The translations under genes were made by a program, and so were the position numbers. From the NCBI RefSeq assembly GCF_017896165.1, contig NZ_JAFCNB010000001.1, positions 372,001 to 436,000 on the forward strand: a stretch of DNA of 64,000 nt. The letters run 5' to 3'. The notes beneath the pieces are model-generated. The model saw only the letters and a list, made by a program, of their open reading frames with translations, did no database searches and had not been told where the DNA came from. Below are positions 33,185-42,180 of this stretch, piece after piece. This DNA is from Microbispora oryzae. Its GTDB lineage: Bacteria; Actinomycetota; Actinomycetes; Streptosporangiales; Streptosporangiaceae. Every line of letters starts with the position of its first letter. The first letter of the stretch is position 1.

Positions 33185-34180
33185 TCACTGCCCCGGCGCG
33201 ACCCGGGCCCGCGCGCGGTCGGGCCCGAGGGCGAGCGCGTCGCCCATCGCGGTCCGCCGGTAGAGGACCTCCCGGCCGAGCCGCTGCCGTGTCACCAGGC
33301 CCCCATCGTGCAGCACCGTGAGGTGCTGGCTGACCGCGCCGGGCGTCAGATCCAGCCGCCGGGCGAGGCCGGTGGTCGAGCCCGGCTCGTCCAGGGCCGT
33401 CAGGATCTGCGCGCGGGTACGGCCCAGCAGCGCCGACAGCGCCCTCGGCGTGCAGGGCGACCCCTGCGACCACAGCGCGCCGACGCCGCGGGCCGGGTAG
33501 CCGATCATCGGCTGGTACGGCTCGTACATCACCAGGACGTCCGGCCAGGTGAACGCGCTCGGCACGAGCACCAGGCCCTCCCCTCCGATGTCGCCGGCGT
33601 ACGAGTGCCGCTTCGCCGTCACGAGCCGGTCGCCGTGCCAGCCGATCGAGGGGTGGAGGTCGGCGAACAGCTCACGCACCCCGCCGGCCGCCAGCCGCCG
33701 GGAGCGCCACATCACATCGGCCTCCAGCAGCGCCCGGACGCGCGGCCACGACTCCTCGAACGCGACGGTCCAGTACTCCCCCAGCCGGTCGGTCACCCGG
33801 CGGACGCCCTCGGCGGGGTCGTCCCTGAACCGCGCGAGCGCCGCGGGGTCCGCTCCGGGCACCCAGGCCACCTCGTCGGCCGCGATCAGCGGGTCGGTCC
33901 GCCGCACCCGCTCCAGCTCGGCGCCGAAGTCGGGCAGCGGCGTGTCCGGCGGCGGCGTCAGGAAGTCGGGCATGTAGCCGGCGACCGGCACGAGGGCGAA
34001 CAGCTCGGTCAGGTCGAGCCCGCGAAGGCGCGGTCGCACGGTCCGGATCCAGGGCAGGTGCAGCGAGTGACGGGCCGGGGACCGCAGCACCCGGAGACTG
34101 GTGACCAGCTCCCACAACGGGGAGAACGCGAACCGCAGCCGCGCCACGTCGTCCGGCGTGAACCGCCACTCCACCGCCAC
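33185..34180 (-). CDS. ArsR-type winged-helix regulator with N-terminal DUF5937-like domain
   Basis: A 331-residue regulator. The N-terminal 230 residues form a mainly helical domain seen in actinobacterial regulators (FTPDDVARLRFAFSPLWELVTSLRVLRSPARH at the start). The C-terminal 75 residues are an ArsR-like winged helix: LGRTRAQILTALDEPGSTTGLARRLDLTPGAVSQHLTVLHDGGLVTRQRLGREVLY. It is divergent from an MFS transporter across 71 nt, the usual arrangement of this regulator type. It lacks the cysteine metal-site motif of classical ArsR metal sensors, so a small organic ligand is more likely. Confidence 0.87.
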   Translation of the reverse strand: MAVEWRFTPDDVARLRFAFSPLWELVTSLRVLRSPARHSLHLPWIRTVRPRLRGLDLTELFALVPVAGYMPDFLTPPPDTPLPDFGAELERVRRTDPLIAADEVAWVPGADPAALARFRDDPAEGVRRVTDRLGEYWTVAFEESWPRVRALLEADVMWRSRRLAAGGVRELFADLHPSIGWHGDRLVTAKRHSYAGDIGGEGLVLVPSAFTWPDVLVMYEPYQPMIGYPARGVGALWSQGSPCTPRALSALLGRTRAQILTALDEPGSTTGLARRLDLTPGAVSQHLTVLHDGGLVTRQRLGREVLYRRTAMGDALALGPDRARARVAPGQ

Positions 34181-34251
34181 GGAACCCCCCGACCCTTCAG
34201 CTCTCGCTAAAACATTGGCATGCCGGGAGGCGGGTGTCCAAGGGTGGCCTC

Positions 34252-35478
34252 GTGACCACGGTGATCGAGAGACCAGGATTCCTCCAATCGCGGCTCGGCG
34301 GGCTGCCCCGCGCGTTCTGGGTGCTGTTCGCCGGCACCCTCGTGAACCGCCTCGGCACGATGGTGGAGCCGTTCATCGGCATCTACCTCACCCAGGCGCG
34401 CGGCATGTCCCTCGCCGCCGCCGGGCTCGTGATGACGACGTTCGGCGCGGGCTCGCTGCTGTCGCAGCCGGTCGCCGGCTGGCTGACCGACCGCTTCGGG
34501 CGCCGGGTGACCCTGACCGGCGGGATGACGGCGACGGCGGTCACCTTCGTCGCCCTCGGCTACACGACGAGCCTGGCCGGCATCGTCGTGGCGATGCTCG
34601 TGCTGGGTGTCGTGGTGGACGCCTACCGCCCGGCGTCCCAGGCGCTCGTCGCCGACCTGGTGTCGCCGGACGACCGGCCCCGGGCGTACGGGCTGCTGTT
34701 CTGGGCCATCAACCTCGGCTTCGCCGTCGCCATGGTCAGCGGGGGCTGGCTGGTCCGGTCGGGCTTCACCGTCCTTTTCTGGGTGGACGCGATCACCTCC
34801 CTCGTCTTCGGGGTGCTGGTGTGGCGGGCGATCCCCGAGCGGCGGCCCGCGCGCGAGGAGCGGCAGGAGGGCGGATTCGCCGCCGTGTTCCGCGACCGGC
34901 CCATGGCCGTGTTCGTGCTGATCAGCTTCGGGTACGCGCTGGTCTACCTGCAGGCCTACACCACGCTGCCGCTCGCCATGACGGGAGGGGGCCTGACGCC
35001 CGGCGCGTACGGCGTCGCGATGGCCGTCAACGGCGTGCTGATCGTGCTGGTGCAGCCGCTCACCAACTCCTGGGTGTCCCGGCGCGACCCGTTCCGGACG
35101 CTGGCGGGCGGCTTCGTGCTCGTGGCCGTGGGGCTCGGGCTGACCGCCCTCGTCTCGACGACGGCCGGCTACGCCCTCACCGTCGGCGTCTGGACCGTCG
35201 GCGAGATCTTCACCGCGGGCATCCCCGGAGCGATCGTCGCCTCCCTCGCCCCCGCCCACCTGCGCGGCCGCTACTCCGGCGCGTACGGCCTGGCCTGGTC
35301 GGCCGGTGGCCTCCTCGCGCCCCTGCTGGGGACCCGGCTGCTCGCCGTCTCGCCCTCGGTGGTGTGGCCGGTCACCTGCGGTCTCGGGCTGCTGGCTGCG
35401 GCGGGGCTGCTCGTCCTCGGGCCGGCCGTGCGCAGGCGGGCCGCCGCCGCGGAACAGGCGGCTCACTCCGAGTCCTGA
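34252..35478 (+). CDS. MFS efflux transporter
   Basis: A 408-residue, 12-helix major facilitator protein of the drug:H+ antiporter type: AFWVLFAGTLVNRLGTMVEPFIGIYLT (helix 1), the loop 2-3 motif GWLTDRFGRRVTL and the central acidic/basic loop PERRPAREERQEGG. GTG at 34252 lies 7 nt after AAGGG; GTG at 34234 is also possible. It is divergent from the ArsR-type regulator, which probably represses it. Export of a toxic or self-made small molecule is likely but unspecified. Confidence 0.9.
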   Translation: MTTVIERPGFLQSRLGGLPRAFWVLFAGTLVNRLGTMVEPFIGIYLTQARGMSLAAAGLVMTTFGAGSLLSQPVAGWLTDRFGRRVTLTGGMTATAVTFVALGYTTSLAGIVVAMLVLGVVVDAYRPASQALVADLVSPDDRPRAYGLLFWAINLGFAVAMVSGGWLVRSGFTVLFWVDAITSLVFGVLVWRAIPERRPAREERQEGGFAAVFRDRPMAVFVLISFGYALVYLQAYTTLPLAMTGGGLTPGAYGVAMAVNGVLIVLVQPLTNSWVSRRDPFRTLAGGFVLVAVGLGLTALVSTTAGYALTVGVWTVGEIFTAGIPGAIVASLAPAHLRGRYSGAYGLAWSAGGLLAPLLGTRLLAVSPSVVWPVTCGLGLLAAAGLLVLGPAVRRRAAAAEQAAHSES

Positions 35479-35492
35479 CGTCACATCACCCC

Positions 35493-35513
35493 TTATCGTC
35501 GCTTTGACGACAA
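35493..35513. promoter_or_regulatory. Inverted repeat over the nadE -35
   Basis: TTATCGTC (35493-35500) and GACGACAA (35506-35513) are 8-nt arms with one mismatch around GCTTT. The repeat contains the -35 hexamer TTGACG (35504-35509), an ideal place for a repressor of NAD synthesis. Which regulator binds cannot be told. Confidence 0.45.
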
Positions 35514-35533
35514 ATAGGGGGACGGCTTAGGGT
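35504..35533 (+). promoter_or_regulatory. nadE promoter, leaderless
   Basis: TTGACG (35504-35509), 18 nt, TAGGGT (35528-35533), then 6 nt to the GTG at 35540. No ribosome-binding site fits, so the transcript probably begins at or just before the start codon. Confidence 0.65.
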
Positions 35534-35539
35534 GGTCCC

Positions 35540-37291
35540 GTGCCTCAACTGCGTATCGCTCTCGCCCAGACCAATCCGGTCGTCGGTGACATCTCCGGCA
35601 ACGCCGACAGGCTCGTCGAGTGGACGCACCGGGCCGCCGAGCGCGGCGCCCACCTCGTGGTCTTCCCCGAGCTCTACCTGACCGGCTATCCCGCCGAGGA
35701 CCTGACGCTCCGGTCGTCGTTCGTGGAGGCCTCCGTCTCCACCCTGTCGGCGGTGGCGGCGCGGCTCGCGGACGAGGGGCTCGGCGACCTCGCGGTGGTG
35801 GTCGGCTATCTCGACCGCGCCGACCTCGCCCCCCGCGTCGGCCAGCCCAAGGGCTCCCCTCTCGACGCCGCCGCCGTTCTCCACCGGGGCGGCGTGGCCG
35901 TCAGGTCGGCCAAGCACCACCTGCCCAACTACGGGGTCTTCGACGAGTACCGCTACTTCATCCGTGGCGACAGGTTGCCGATCTTCCGCCTGCACGGGGT
36001 CGACGTGGCCCTCGCCGTCTGCGAGGACCTGTGGCAGGAGGGGGGGCCGGTGTCCGTCGTCGCCGGGGCCGGCGCCGGGCTCCTGGTCGTGCCGAACGGC
36101 TCGCCGTACGAGACCAACAAGGACGACGTGCGGCTGGAGCTGTGCGCCCGGCGGGCCAGAGAGGCGGGCTGCGCGCTCGCCTACGTGAACATGGTCGGCG
36201 GCCAGGACGAGCTGGTCTTCGACGGTGACTCGCTGGTCGTGGACGCCTCCGGGGAGCTGGTGGCCCGGGCGCCCCAGTTCAGGGAGCACCTGCTGGTCAC
36301 CGACCTCGACCTGCCGGAGGCCGCGGGCGAGCTCGGCGAGCTCCCGGTGGACGCGCTCGACGGCACGGTCATCACCGTCGACCGGCTGCTGCTGTCGGCT
36401 GAGCCGCTCCCGCCGTACGAACCGGTGGCCCCGGTCGTGGCCGAACGGCTCGACGACCTGGCCGAGATCTACGCGGCCCTGGTCCTGGGCGTGCGTGACT
36501 ACGTCGCCAAGAACGGCTTCCGCTCGGTGATCCTCGGCCTGTCCGGCGGCATCGACTCCGCGCTGACCGCCACCATCGCGTCCGACGCCATCGGGCCCGA
36601 GCGGGTGCACGTGGTCCTCATGCCGTCCCGCCACTCCTCCGCGCACTCGGTCGCCGACGCCGAGGAGCTGGTGCGGCGGCAGGGGCTGAACAGCAGGGTC
36701 GTGCCCATCGCCGACATCGTCGCGGCGTTCGAGAAGGAGATCGAGCTGCACGGGCTGGCGGCCGAGAACCTGCAGGCCCGCGTGCGCGGCATGCTGCTGA
36801 TGAGCCTGTCGAACGAGCACGGCCATCTGGTCCTCACCACGGGCAACAAGAGCGAGCTCGCCACCGGCTACTCCACCCTCTACGGCGACTCGGCCGGCGG
36901 CTACGCGCCGATCAAGGACGTGCTCAAGAGCGTGGTGTGGGACCTGTCGCGGTGGCGGAACGCCCAGCCGGGGACGCCGCCCATCCCGGAGAACTCCATC
37001 ACCAAGGAGCCGAGCGCCGAGCTGCGGCCGGACCAGCGGGACACCGACTCGCTCCCGCCGTACGAGGTGCTCGACCCGCTCCTGCGCGACTACGTGGAGC
37101 GGGACATGGGCCGCGACGACCTGATCGCCGCCGGCCACGACCCCGAGCTGGTGACCAAGGTCATCCGGCTGGTCGACCTCGCCGAGTACAAGCGCCGGCA
37201 GTATCCGCCGGGGCCCAAGATCACCCCGAAGAACTTCGGCCGCGACCGCCGGCTCCCGATCACCAACCGCTGGCGCGAGTCGCTCACCTGA
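35540..37291 (+). CDS. nadE: Glutamine-dependent NAD+ synthetase
   Basis: A 583-residue two-domain enzyme converting deamido-NAD+ to NAD+ with glutamine-derived ammonia. The N-terminal nitrilase-like glutaminase has its triad E44 (VVFPELYLTGY), K125 (SAKHHLPNYG) and C161 (LAVCEDLW). The C-terminal synthetase has the P-loop SGGIDSALT near residue 335, the TTGNKSELATGYSTLYGD motif and PPGPKITPKNFGRDRRLPITN at the end. It is complete. The gene has its own TTGACG/TAGGGT promoter and seems leaderless. A perfect hairpin separates it from the convergent TetR gene. Together with glnA it ties NAD supply to glutamine. Confidence 0.96.
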   Translation: MPQLRIALAQTNPVVGDISGNADRLVEWTHRAAERGAHLVVFPELYLTGYPAEDLTLRSSFVEASVSTLSAVAARLADEGLGDLAVVVGYLDRADLAPRVGQPKGSPLDAAAVLHRGGVAVRSAKHHLPNYGVFDEYRYFIRGDRLPIFRLHGVDVALAVCEDLWQEGGPVSVVAGAGAGLLVVPNGSPYETNKDDVRLELCARRAREAGCALAYVNMVGGQDELVFDGDSLVVDASGELVARAPQFREHLLVTDLDLPEAAGELGELPVDALDGTVITVDRLLLSAEPLPPYEPVAPVVAERLDDLAEIYAALVLGVRDYVAKNGFRSVILGLSGGIDSALTATIASDAIGPERVHVVLMPSRHSSAHSVADAEELVRRQGLNSRVVPIADIVAAFEKEIELHGLAAENLQARVRGMLLMSLSNEHGHLVLTTGNKSELATGYSTLYGDSAGGYAPIKDVLKSVVWDLSRWRNAQPGTPPIPENSITKEPSAELRPDQRDTDSLPPYEVLDPLLRDYVERDMGRDDLIAAGHDPELVTKVIRLVDLAEYKRRQYPPGPKITPKNFGRDRRLPITNRWRESLT

Positions 37292-37304
37292 CGCCGGGAC
37301 GCGC

Positions 37305-37343
37305 GACGGGGCCGCCGGTGGGAATACCACCAGCGGCCCCGTC
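37305..37343. terminator. Strong bidirectional terminator between nadE and the TetR gene
   Basis: GACGGGGCCGC (37305-37315) pairs perfectly with GCGGCCCCGTC (37333-37343), with a further inner GGTGG/CCACC pairing and a GAATA loop. Confidence 0.8.
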
Positions 37344-37352
37344 CTGTGCCGA

Positions 37353-37979
37353 TCAGTTCTCCGCGGCTCGCTGCCGGAAGCCCTTGAGCGCCTCTTCGAC
37401 GATCCGCTCGGGCAGCCGCGCCTCGGTGGCCTCGCCCGGCCAGACCCACTTCGTCTGCCACATCATGGCACCGCTGATGATCGCCATCGCGATGTCCACA
37501 TCGAGGTCGCCGCGCAGCTCGCCGGTCTCGATGCCCTTGGCGAGGATGGCGCGGACGATCTCCCGCCGCGGTTCCAGGGCGACCTCCCGGAACCGCTCGG
37601 CCAGCCTCGGGTGCCGGTCCGGATCGCTCAGCGCGATGTTCATGATGCAGCGGGTCCGCTGGTGGCGAGACTCCTCGGCGATCACCTTGAGGTAGGTGAC
37701 CAGGCTCTCCCGCACGGACGCACCCTGCGGCAGCGGGATCGGCGGCTTGAGGGTGGCCATCGCGTCGACCACCAGGTCCTCCTTGTTGGACCAGCGGCGA
37801 TAGATCGTCGTCTTACCGACACCGGCCCGGGCGGCGATCGCCTCGATCGACAGCTCCGACACCCCGATGCCCTCACCGAGCAGGTCGAGGGTGGCGTCGA
37901 TGATGGCCTTCTCCGCCTTCTCGCTCCGGGGCCGGCCCGCTGGGCGGGTCATTCCCTCAGCCGTCTGCTGCATGCTCAT
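37353..37979 (-). CDS. TetR-family regulator of the adjacent efflux pump
   Basis: A 208-residue TetR protein. The HTH covers about residues 22-70 (IIDATLDLLGEGIGVSELSIEAIAARAGVGKTTIYRRWSNKEDL), and the C-terminal helical domain (TetR_C-like) follows. It lies 7 nt after the DHA2 transporter gene on the same strand and must be cotranscribed with it. Repeated motifs upstream of the transporter (39563-39637) are the likely binding sites, giving autoregulated drug-inducible efflux. Confidence 0.92.
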   Translation of the reverse strand: MSMQQTAEGMTRPAGRPRSEKAEKAIIDATLDLLGEGIGVSELSIEAIAARAGVGKTTIYRRWSNKEDLVVDAMATLKPPIPLPQGASVRESLVTYLKVIAEESRHQRTRCIMNIALSDPDRHPRLAERFREVALEPRREIVRAILAKGIETGELRGDLDVDIAMAIISGAMMWQTKWVWPGEATEARLPERIVEEALKGFRQRAAEN

Positions 37980-37986
37980 CGCCCGC

Positions 37987-39549
37987 TCACACTACCGCTG
38001 ATTCCTTCTGCACTTCCTCCTGCGCGACCGGGGCCTGCCCGGTCGTCTTGCCCGGCATCCAGCGTGCCACGACGAGGGTGCCGATGAGGGCCACCACGGC
38101 AGATCCGAGGGCGGCCCAGTGGATGCCCGAGACGAAGGCGTCGTTCGCCGCGTTCATCACCGCGGCGCCGCGGGCGCCGAGCTGCTGGGCGACCCCGGCC
38201 GCCCCCGAGATCGACTCCGTCACCACCTGGCGGAGCTGCTCGGGCAGAGCCGTCACCTTGCCCTCCATGCCGTTGCGGTAGCTGGCCGACAGGGCCGCGC
38301 CGAGGATGGCGATGCCCAGCGTGCCGCCGACCTGGCGCACGACGTTGCTCATGGAGGAGCCGACACCGGCCTTCTCCCTGGGCAGCGCGTTCATGATGGC
38401 GGTGGTCGCCGGCGGCATGATGTTGGCCATCGCCGCGCCCTGGACGAAACCGAGCACGAGGATCAGCCACACCGGGGTGTTCACGTCGATCAGGGCGTAG
38501 GCCGCCAGGGCCAGCGTGATCACGAGCATCGCCACCGTGCCCACCATCCGAGCGCCGTACTTCTGCACCATCTTCGCGCTCTGCGGAGCGAAGATCAACT
38601 GGGAGGCCGCGAACGGCAGCACCAGCGCGCCGGACTGGAGCGGGGTGTAGCCGCGGACGATCTGCCAGTAGAAGGCCAGGAAGAACATCACGCCCATGGC
38701 CGAGAAGAAGACCAGGCCGACCGCGGCGATGGCGGTGGAGAAGCCCGCGTTGCGGAAGTTGCGGACGTCGAAGGCGGGGTGATCGATCCGCGACTCGTAC
38801 CAGACGAAGGCGGCCAGGATGGCCAGGCCCACCAGCGTCGGCACGAGGACCGAGGCGTCGGCGACGGTGCCGAGGTCGCTGATCTTCACGATGCCGTAGA
38901 CGAGGCTCACCAGGCCGATGATCGAAAGCAGCACGCCGACGGGGTCGAGGGCGGCGCGGTTGGGGTCCTTGGAGTCGGGCACCAGGCCGCCGATGAGCGC
39001 CAGGCTGATCAGCACGATCGGCACGTTGACCAGGAAGACCGAGCCCCACCAGAAATGCTCGAGCAGGATGCCGCCGGTGATCGGGCCGATCGCGACGGCG
39101 ATGCCGACGCCGCCCGCCCAGATGCCGATGGCCTTGCCCCGCTCGTGGATCGGGAAGACGTTCGAGATGATCGCCAGGGTCGCCGGCATGATCGCGGCGC
39201 CGCCCAGGCCCATCAGCGCCCGTGCTCCGATCAGCTGCATCGGGTCCTGCGCGTAGGCACTCGCCAGGGATGCGAGGCCGAACAGGACCATGCCGGTCAT
39301 GAGCATCTTCTTGCGGCCGTACCGGTCGCCGAGCACCCCGAAGGTGAACAGCAGGCCGGCGAAGACCAGGGTGTAGCTGTTCATCGCCCACTCGAGCTCG
39401 CTCTGGGTGGCACCCAGGCCGTGGACGGGATCGGCGATCGTCTTGATCGCCACGTTGAGAATGGTGTTGTCAAGCACGACCGCCAACAGGCTGAACACCA
39501 TCACGCCGAGGACCTGCCAACGGCGTGGGTGACCGGTGTGCGCTTCCAC
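37987..39549 (-). CDS. DHA2-family (EmrB/QacA-type) multidrug transporter
   Basis: A 520-residue, 14-helix major facilitator. Motifs: VLDNTILNVAIKTI (motif D1 in helix 1), FGVLGDRYGRKKMLMTG (motif A), GARALMGLGGAAIMPATLAIISNVFP and SMSNVVRQVGGTLGIAILGA (motif C-like region). Drug/proton antiport from the cytoplasm is expected. GTG at 39549 follows a G-rich ribosome-binding site (GGGGGG) and gives a normal N-terminus (VEAHTGHPRRWQVLGV); longer upstream frames run into the promoter repeats. It is the first gene of a two-gene operon with its TetR repressor. Confidence 0.93.
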   Translation of the reverse strand: MEAHTGHPRRWQVLGVMVFSLLAVVLDNTILNVAIKTIADPVHGLGATQSELEWAMNSYTLVFAGLLFTFGVLGDRYGRKKMLMTGMVLFGLASLASAYAQDPMQLIGARALMGLGGAAIMPATLAIISNVFPIHERGKAIGIWAGGVGIAVAIGPITGGILLEHFWWGSVFLVNVPIVLISLALIGGLVPDSKDPNRAALDPVGVLLSIIGLVSLVYGIVKISDLGTVADASVLVPTLVGLAILAAFVWYESRIDHPAFDVRNFRNAGFSTAIAAVGLVFFSAMGVMFFLAFYWQIVRGYTPLQSGALVLPFAASQLIFAPQSAKMVQKYGARMVGTVAMLVITLALAAYALIDVNTPVWLILVLGFVQGAAMANIMPPATTAIMNALPREKAGVGSSMSNVVRQVGGTLGIAILGAALSASYRNGMEGKVTALPEQLRQVVTESISGAAGVAQQLGARGAAVMNAANDAFVSGIHWAALGSAVVALIGTLVVARWMPGKTTGQAPVAQEEVQKESAVV

Positions 39550-39562
39550 TGACCCCCCAGAA

Positions 39563-39637
39563 ATTTCGATACGATGTTGTTTCGCAACGCGAGCGTAGCG
39601 CTTTTTATTTCGATACGCAACAGACTCGTTTCGCAAT
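39563..39637. promoter_or_regulatory. Repeated operator-like motifs upstream of the DHA2 pump
   Basis: ATTTCGATACG occurs at 39563-39573 and 39607-39617. Each copy is followed by GTTTCGCAA (39579-39587 and 39628-39636). On the opposite strand these read as TTGCGAAAC and CGTATCGAAAT half sites. They flank the probable promoter and are the likely TetR binding region. The stretch is markedly AT-richer than its surroundings. Confidence 0.55.
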
Positions 39638-39683
39638 GCCGATCACTCTCGCGCGGTGACCGTCCGCCGGCCGTACGGGCCGG

Positions 39684-40988
39684 TCAGGACCGCGCTGAGT
39701 CCGCGAGCACGGCGCCGCCGACGGCCGCCGTCTCTCCACGGGTCGCGTCGCCGCCGGCCGTGCCGCCACCGGCCAGGTCTCCGCCGGCCAGGTCTCCGCC
39801 GGCCACAACGGGGCCGGGCACCGCGGGCGGGCTCAGGACGCGCCGGAACGGGGTCGCCGCGAGCGCGAGGAGCGCCACCAGAGCCCCCGACGCCGCGAAG
39901 GCCCAGCCGGGCCCGTAACCGTCGACGACGGCGCCGGCGAGCGGGCCCGCGGCGGCCACCCCCATGGTCAGGGCGGTGCCGTGCAGGCCCATCGCCTCAC
40001 CGCGGGCGGACGCGGGAACCCTCCGGTTGACCGCGTCGACGGTGGACGACAGGGCGGGAGCGCAGAGCAGCCCGCACGGAACCACCGCCAGGCAGAGCCA
40101 CCACCATCCGCCGTGCGCCAGGCCCACCGGCATGGTGGCGGCGCCCAGGCCGCCGATCAGCAGCAGCGGGGACAGCCCCCGGCTGAGGCCGCCGTAGACG
40201 AATCCACCGATCATCGAGTAGCCGCCCCACAGGGCGACCACCAGGCCCGTCCACTCGGTGGCGCCGTCGAGCCTGAGGGTGGCCACCAGGGACAGCTCCG
40301 TCGCAGTGAGCACGAACGTCAGCCCCGCCGCCAGGCCCAGCAGCATGATCAGCCCCGGGCGGAGCCACTGGCGGCGCGGCACGGCCTCCCGCTCCGCGGA
40401 CTCGGCCTCGGTCCTGGTCGGCGGGTTCAGCAGGAACAGGCCCAGCCCCGCGCCCACGAGCCCGGCCGCCACGCCGTACATGGTCGCCGGCGCGCCGAAC
40501 GCGGTGACGGACGCCACCGCGAGGGCGGGCCCCACCATGTACGACACCTCCACCGCCATGGAGTCGAGCGCGAACCCGGTCCGATGGTCGGCCTGCGGCA
40601 CCAGGGCCGCGACGCACTGCCGGATCGCGCCGAACACCGGCTGGCTGAGGACCCCGGCCACGAGCGAGCCCGCCAGCAGCGCCTGGTAGGGCAGATGGGG
40701 CGCCGCGCACCAGAAGGCCGCCTGCGCCGCGGTCGTCGCCGCGAGCACCGGCCGCAGGCCGCTGCGGTCGACGAACCTGCCGGCGATCGGCGAGCCGAGC
40801 GCGGAGCCGCCCATGCTCACCGCCCCGACCAGGCCCGCCTGCAGGAACCCGAGCCGCAGGTCGCCCACGACGTGCAGGGTCAGCGTGATGCCGGTTCCGG
40901 TCAGCGGGACGCGCGCGATCAGGCCCACGAGCAGCAACGCCCGCATGCCCGGCAGGGCCAGGACCCGCCGATAGGGCTCGATCGCCAT
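39684..40988 (-). CDS. MFS transporter with Gly/Ala-rich C-terminal tail
   Basis: A 434-residue, 12-helix major facilitator (PYRRVLALPGMRALLLVGLIARVPLTGTGITLTLHVV at the start; AGRFVDRSGLRPVLAATT at loop 2-3), of the type often annotated as a putative sugar or drug exporter. The last 45 residues are a soluble low-complexity tail with GGDLAGGDLAGGGTAGGD, encoded by a 15-bp tandem repeat (about 39767-39805). ATG at 40988 follows GGAGG by 11 nt; the GTG at 41000 touches that ribosome-binding site and is less likely. It is a single gene with substrate unknown. Confidence 0.88.
   Translation of the reverse strand: MAIEPYRRVLALPGMRALLLVGLIARVPLTGTGITLTLHVVGDLRLGFLQAGLVGAVSMGGSALGSPIAGRFVDRSGLRPVLAATTAAQAAFWCAAPHLPYQALLAGSLVAGVLSQPVFGAIRQCVAALVPQADHRTGFALDSMAVEVSYMVGPALAVASVTAFGAPATMYGVAAGLVGAGLGLFLLNPPTRTEAESAEREAVPRRQWLRPGLIMLLGLAAGLTFVLTATELSLVATLRLDGATEWTGLVVALWGGYSMIGGFVYGGLSRGLSPLLLIGGLGAATMPVGLAHGGWWWLCLAVVPCGLLCAPALSSTVDAVNRRVPASARGEAMGLHGTALTMGVAAAGPLAGAVVDGYGPGWAFAASGALVALLALAATPFRRVLSPPAVPGPVVAGGDLAGGDLAGGGTAGGDATRGETAAVGGAVLADSARS
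39767..39805 (-). repeat. 15-bp tandem repeat in the MFS tail
   Basis: About two and a half copies of a CCGGCCAGGTCTCCG-like unit, encoding (Ala-Gly-Gly-Asp-Leu) repeats. In frame. Confidence 0.75.
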
Positions 40989-41258
40989 CGTCTCGCTCAC
41001 CTCCGCACGGCATTGTGCCGGGTGGCACCGACAGTTCCGCCACTCAATTACCGCACCCCGGCGCGAGGGCCGGGTGACCGGGTGGTGGACGGAACGGGAC
41101 CACCCGGCGTAATCCCGGGGCCCTGATCGCGGGGCCCGGCAGGCGTCTCACCAGGCCGGATCGCTCGCCGGGGACAGGGGTGTCGCTGCCCTTGACGGCA
41201 TGCGATGATCTGAATGTCCGGGGACGCCATAGGGGCGCCACGAGGCCTGGAGGTAGCC

Positions 41259-42137
41259 ATGTCCTCTGTTTCCACTGTGCCGGTTCCATCCATGTCCGGT
41301 ACGTCCACCGCCACCACGACCGCCCTGTACGGCGGCCGTTCGGGCCGCAGAGTCACCGTCCGCGACATCGCGGCCGCGAAGGAACGGCACGAGAAGTGGC
41401 CGATGGTGACGGCCTACGACGCGATGACCGCCAGGGTCTTCGACGAGGCCGGGATCCCCGTCATGCTCGTCGGCGACTCGGCCGCCATGGTCGTCTACGG
41501 CTACGACTCGACCCTGCCCGTCACGACCGACGACCTGATCCCGCTCACCGCCGCCGTCGTCCGCGGCTCGTCCCGCGCGATGGTCGTCGCCGATCTGCCG
41601 TTCGGCTCCTACCAGGCCTCTCCGCAGCAGGCCCTGGAGACGGCGGCCCGCTTCATGAAGGAGGCGGGCGCGCACGCGGTGAAGCTGGAGGGCGGCCAGC
41701 GGGTGCTGCCGCAGGTCGAGCTGCTCGTGTCGGCGGGCATACCCGTCATCGCCCACCTCGGCCTGACCCCTCAGTCGGTCAACGCCCTCGGTGGTTACCG
41801 GGTGCAGGGACGCGGCCAGGCGGGCGACGAGCTGATGGCCGACGCCAAGGCCCTGCAGCACGCGGGCGCGTTCGCCCTGGTGCTCGAGTGCGTTCCGGAG
41901 GACCTGGCCCAGCGGGTGACGACCTCGCTGAGCATCCCCACGATCGGCATCGGCGCCGGGCCGTACACCGACGCGCAGGTCCTCGTCTGGCAGGACCTCA
42001 TGGGTCTCACCCCCGAGCCCGCCAAGTTCGTCAAGAGGTACCTCGACCTCGCCGGCGAGATGGACCGGGCGATCCGGGCGTTCGCCGACGAGGTCGTCTC
42101 GGGGGCGTTCCCCACCCGCGAGCACAGCTACCGCTGA
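41259..42137 (+). CDS. panB: 3-methyl-2-oxobutanoate hydroxymethyltransferase
   Basis: First enzyme of pantothenate synthesis, transferring a one-carbon unit from methylene-tetrahydrofolate to ketoisovalerate. The 292-residue protein has the standard TIM-barrel signatures: [61 protein letters not shown] and [14 protein letters not shown]. It has about 25 extra Ser/Thr-rich residues before the core. ATG at 41259 follows GGAGG by 6 nt and is preferred to the ATG at 41214. panC and panD are not in the window. A hairpin separates it from the convergent PLP-enzyme gene. Confidence 0.96.
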   Translation: MSSVSTVPVPSMSGTSTATTTALYGGRSGRRVTVRDIAAAKERHEKWPMVTAYDAMTARVFDEAGIPVMLVGDSAAMVVYGYDSTLPVTTDDLIPLTAAVVRGSSRAMVVADLPFGSYQASPQQALETAARFMKEAGAHAVKLEGGQRVLPQVELLVSAGIPVIAHLGLTPQSVNALGGYRVQGRGQAGDELMADAKALQHAGAFALVLECVPEDLAQRVTTSLSIPTIGIGAGPYTDAQVLVWQDLMGLTPEPAKFVKRYLDLAGEMDRAIRAFADEVVSGAFPTREHSYR

Positions 42138-42141
42138 GCGC

Positions 42142-42172
42142 CGCCGGCCGCCCCGGATCGGCGCGGCCGGCG
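42142..42172. terminator. Hairpin between panB and the convergent PLP-enzyme gene
   Basis: CGCCGGCCGC (42142-42151) and GCGGCCGGCG (42163-42172) are perfect 10-nt arms with an 11-nt loop. Confidence 0.6.
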
Positions 42173-42180
42173 CGGGACGG

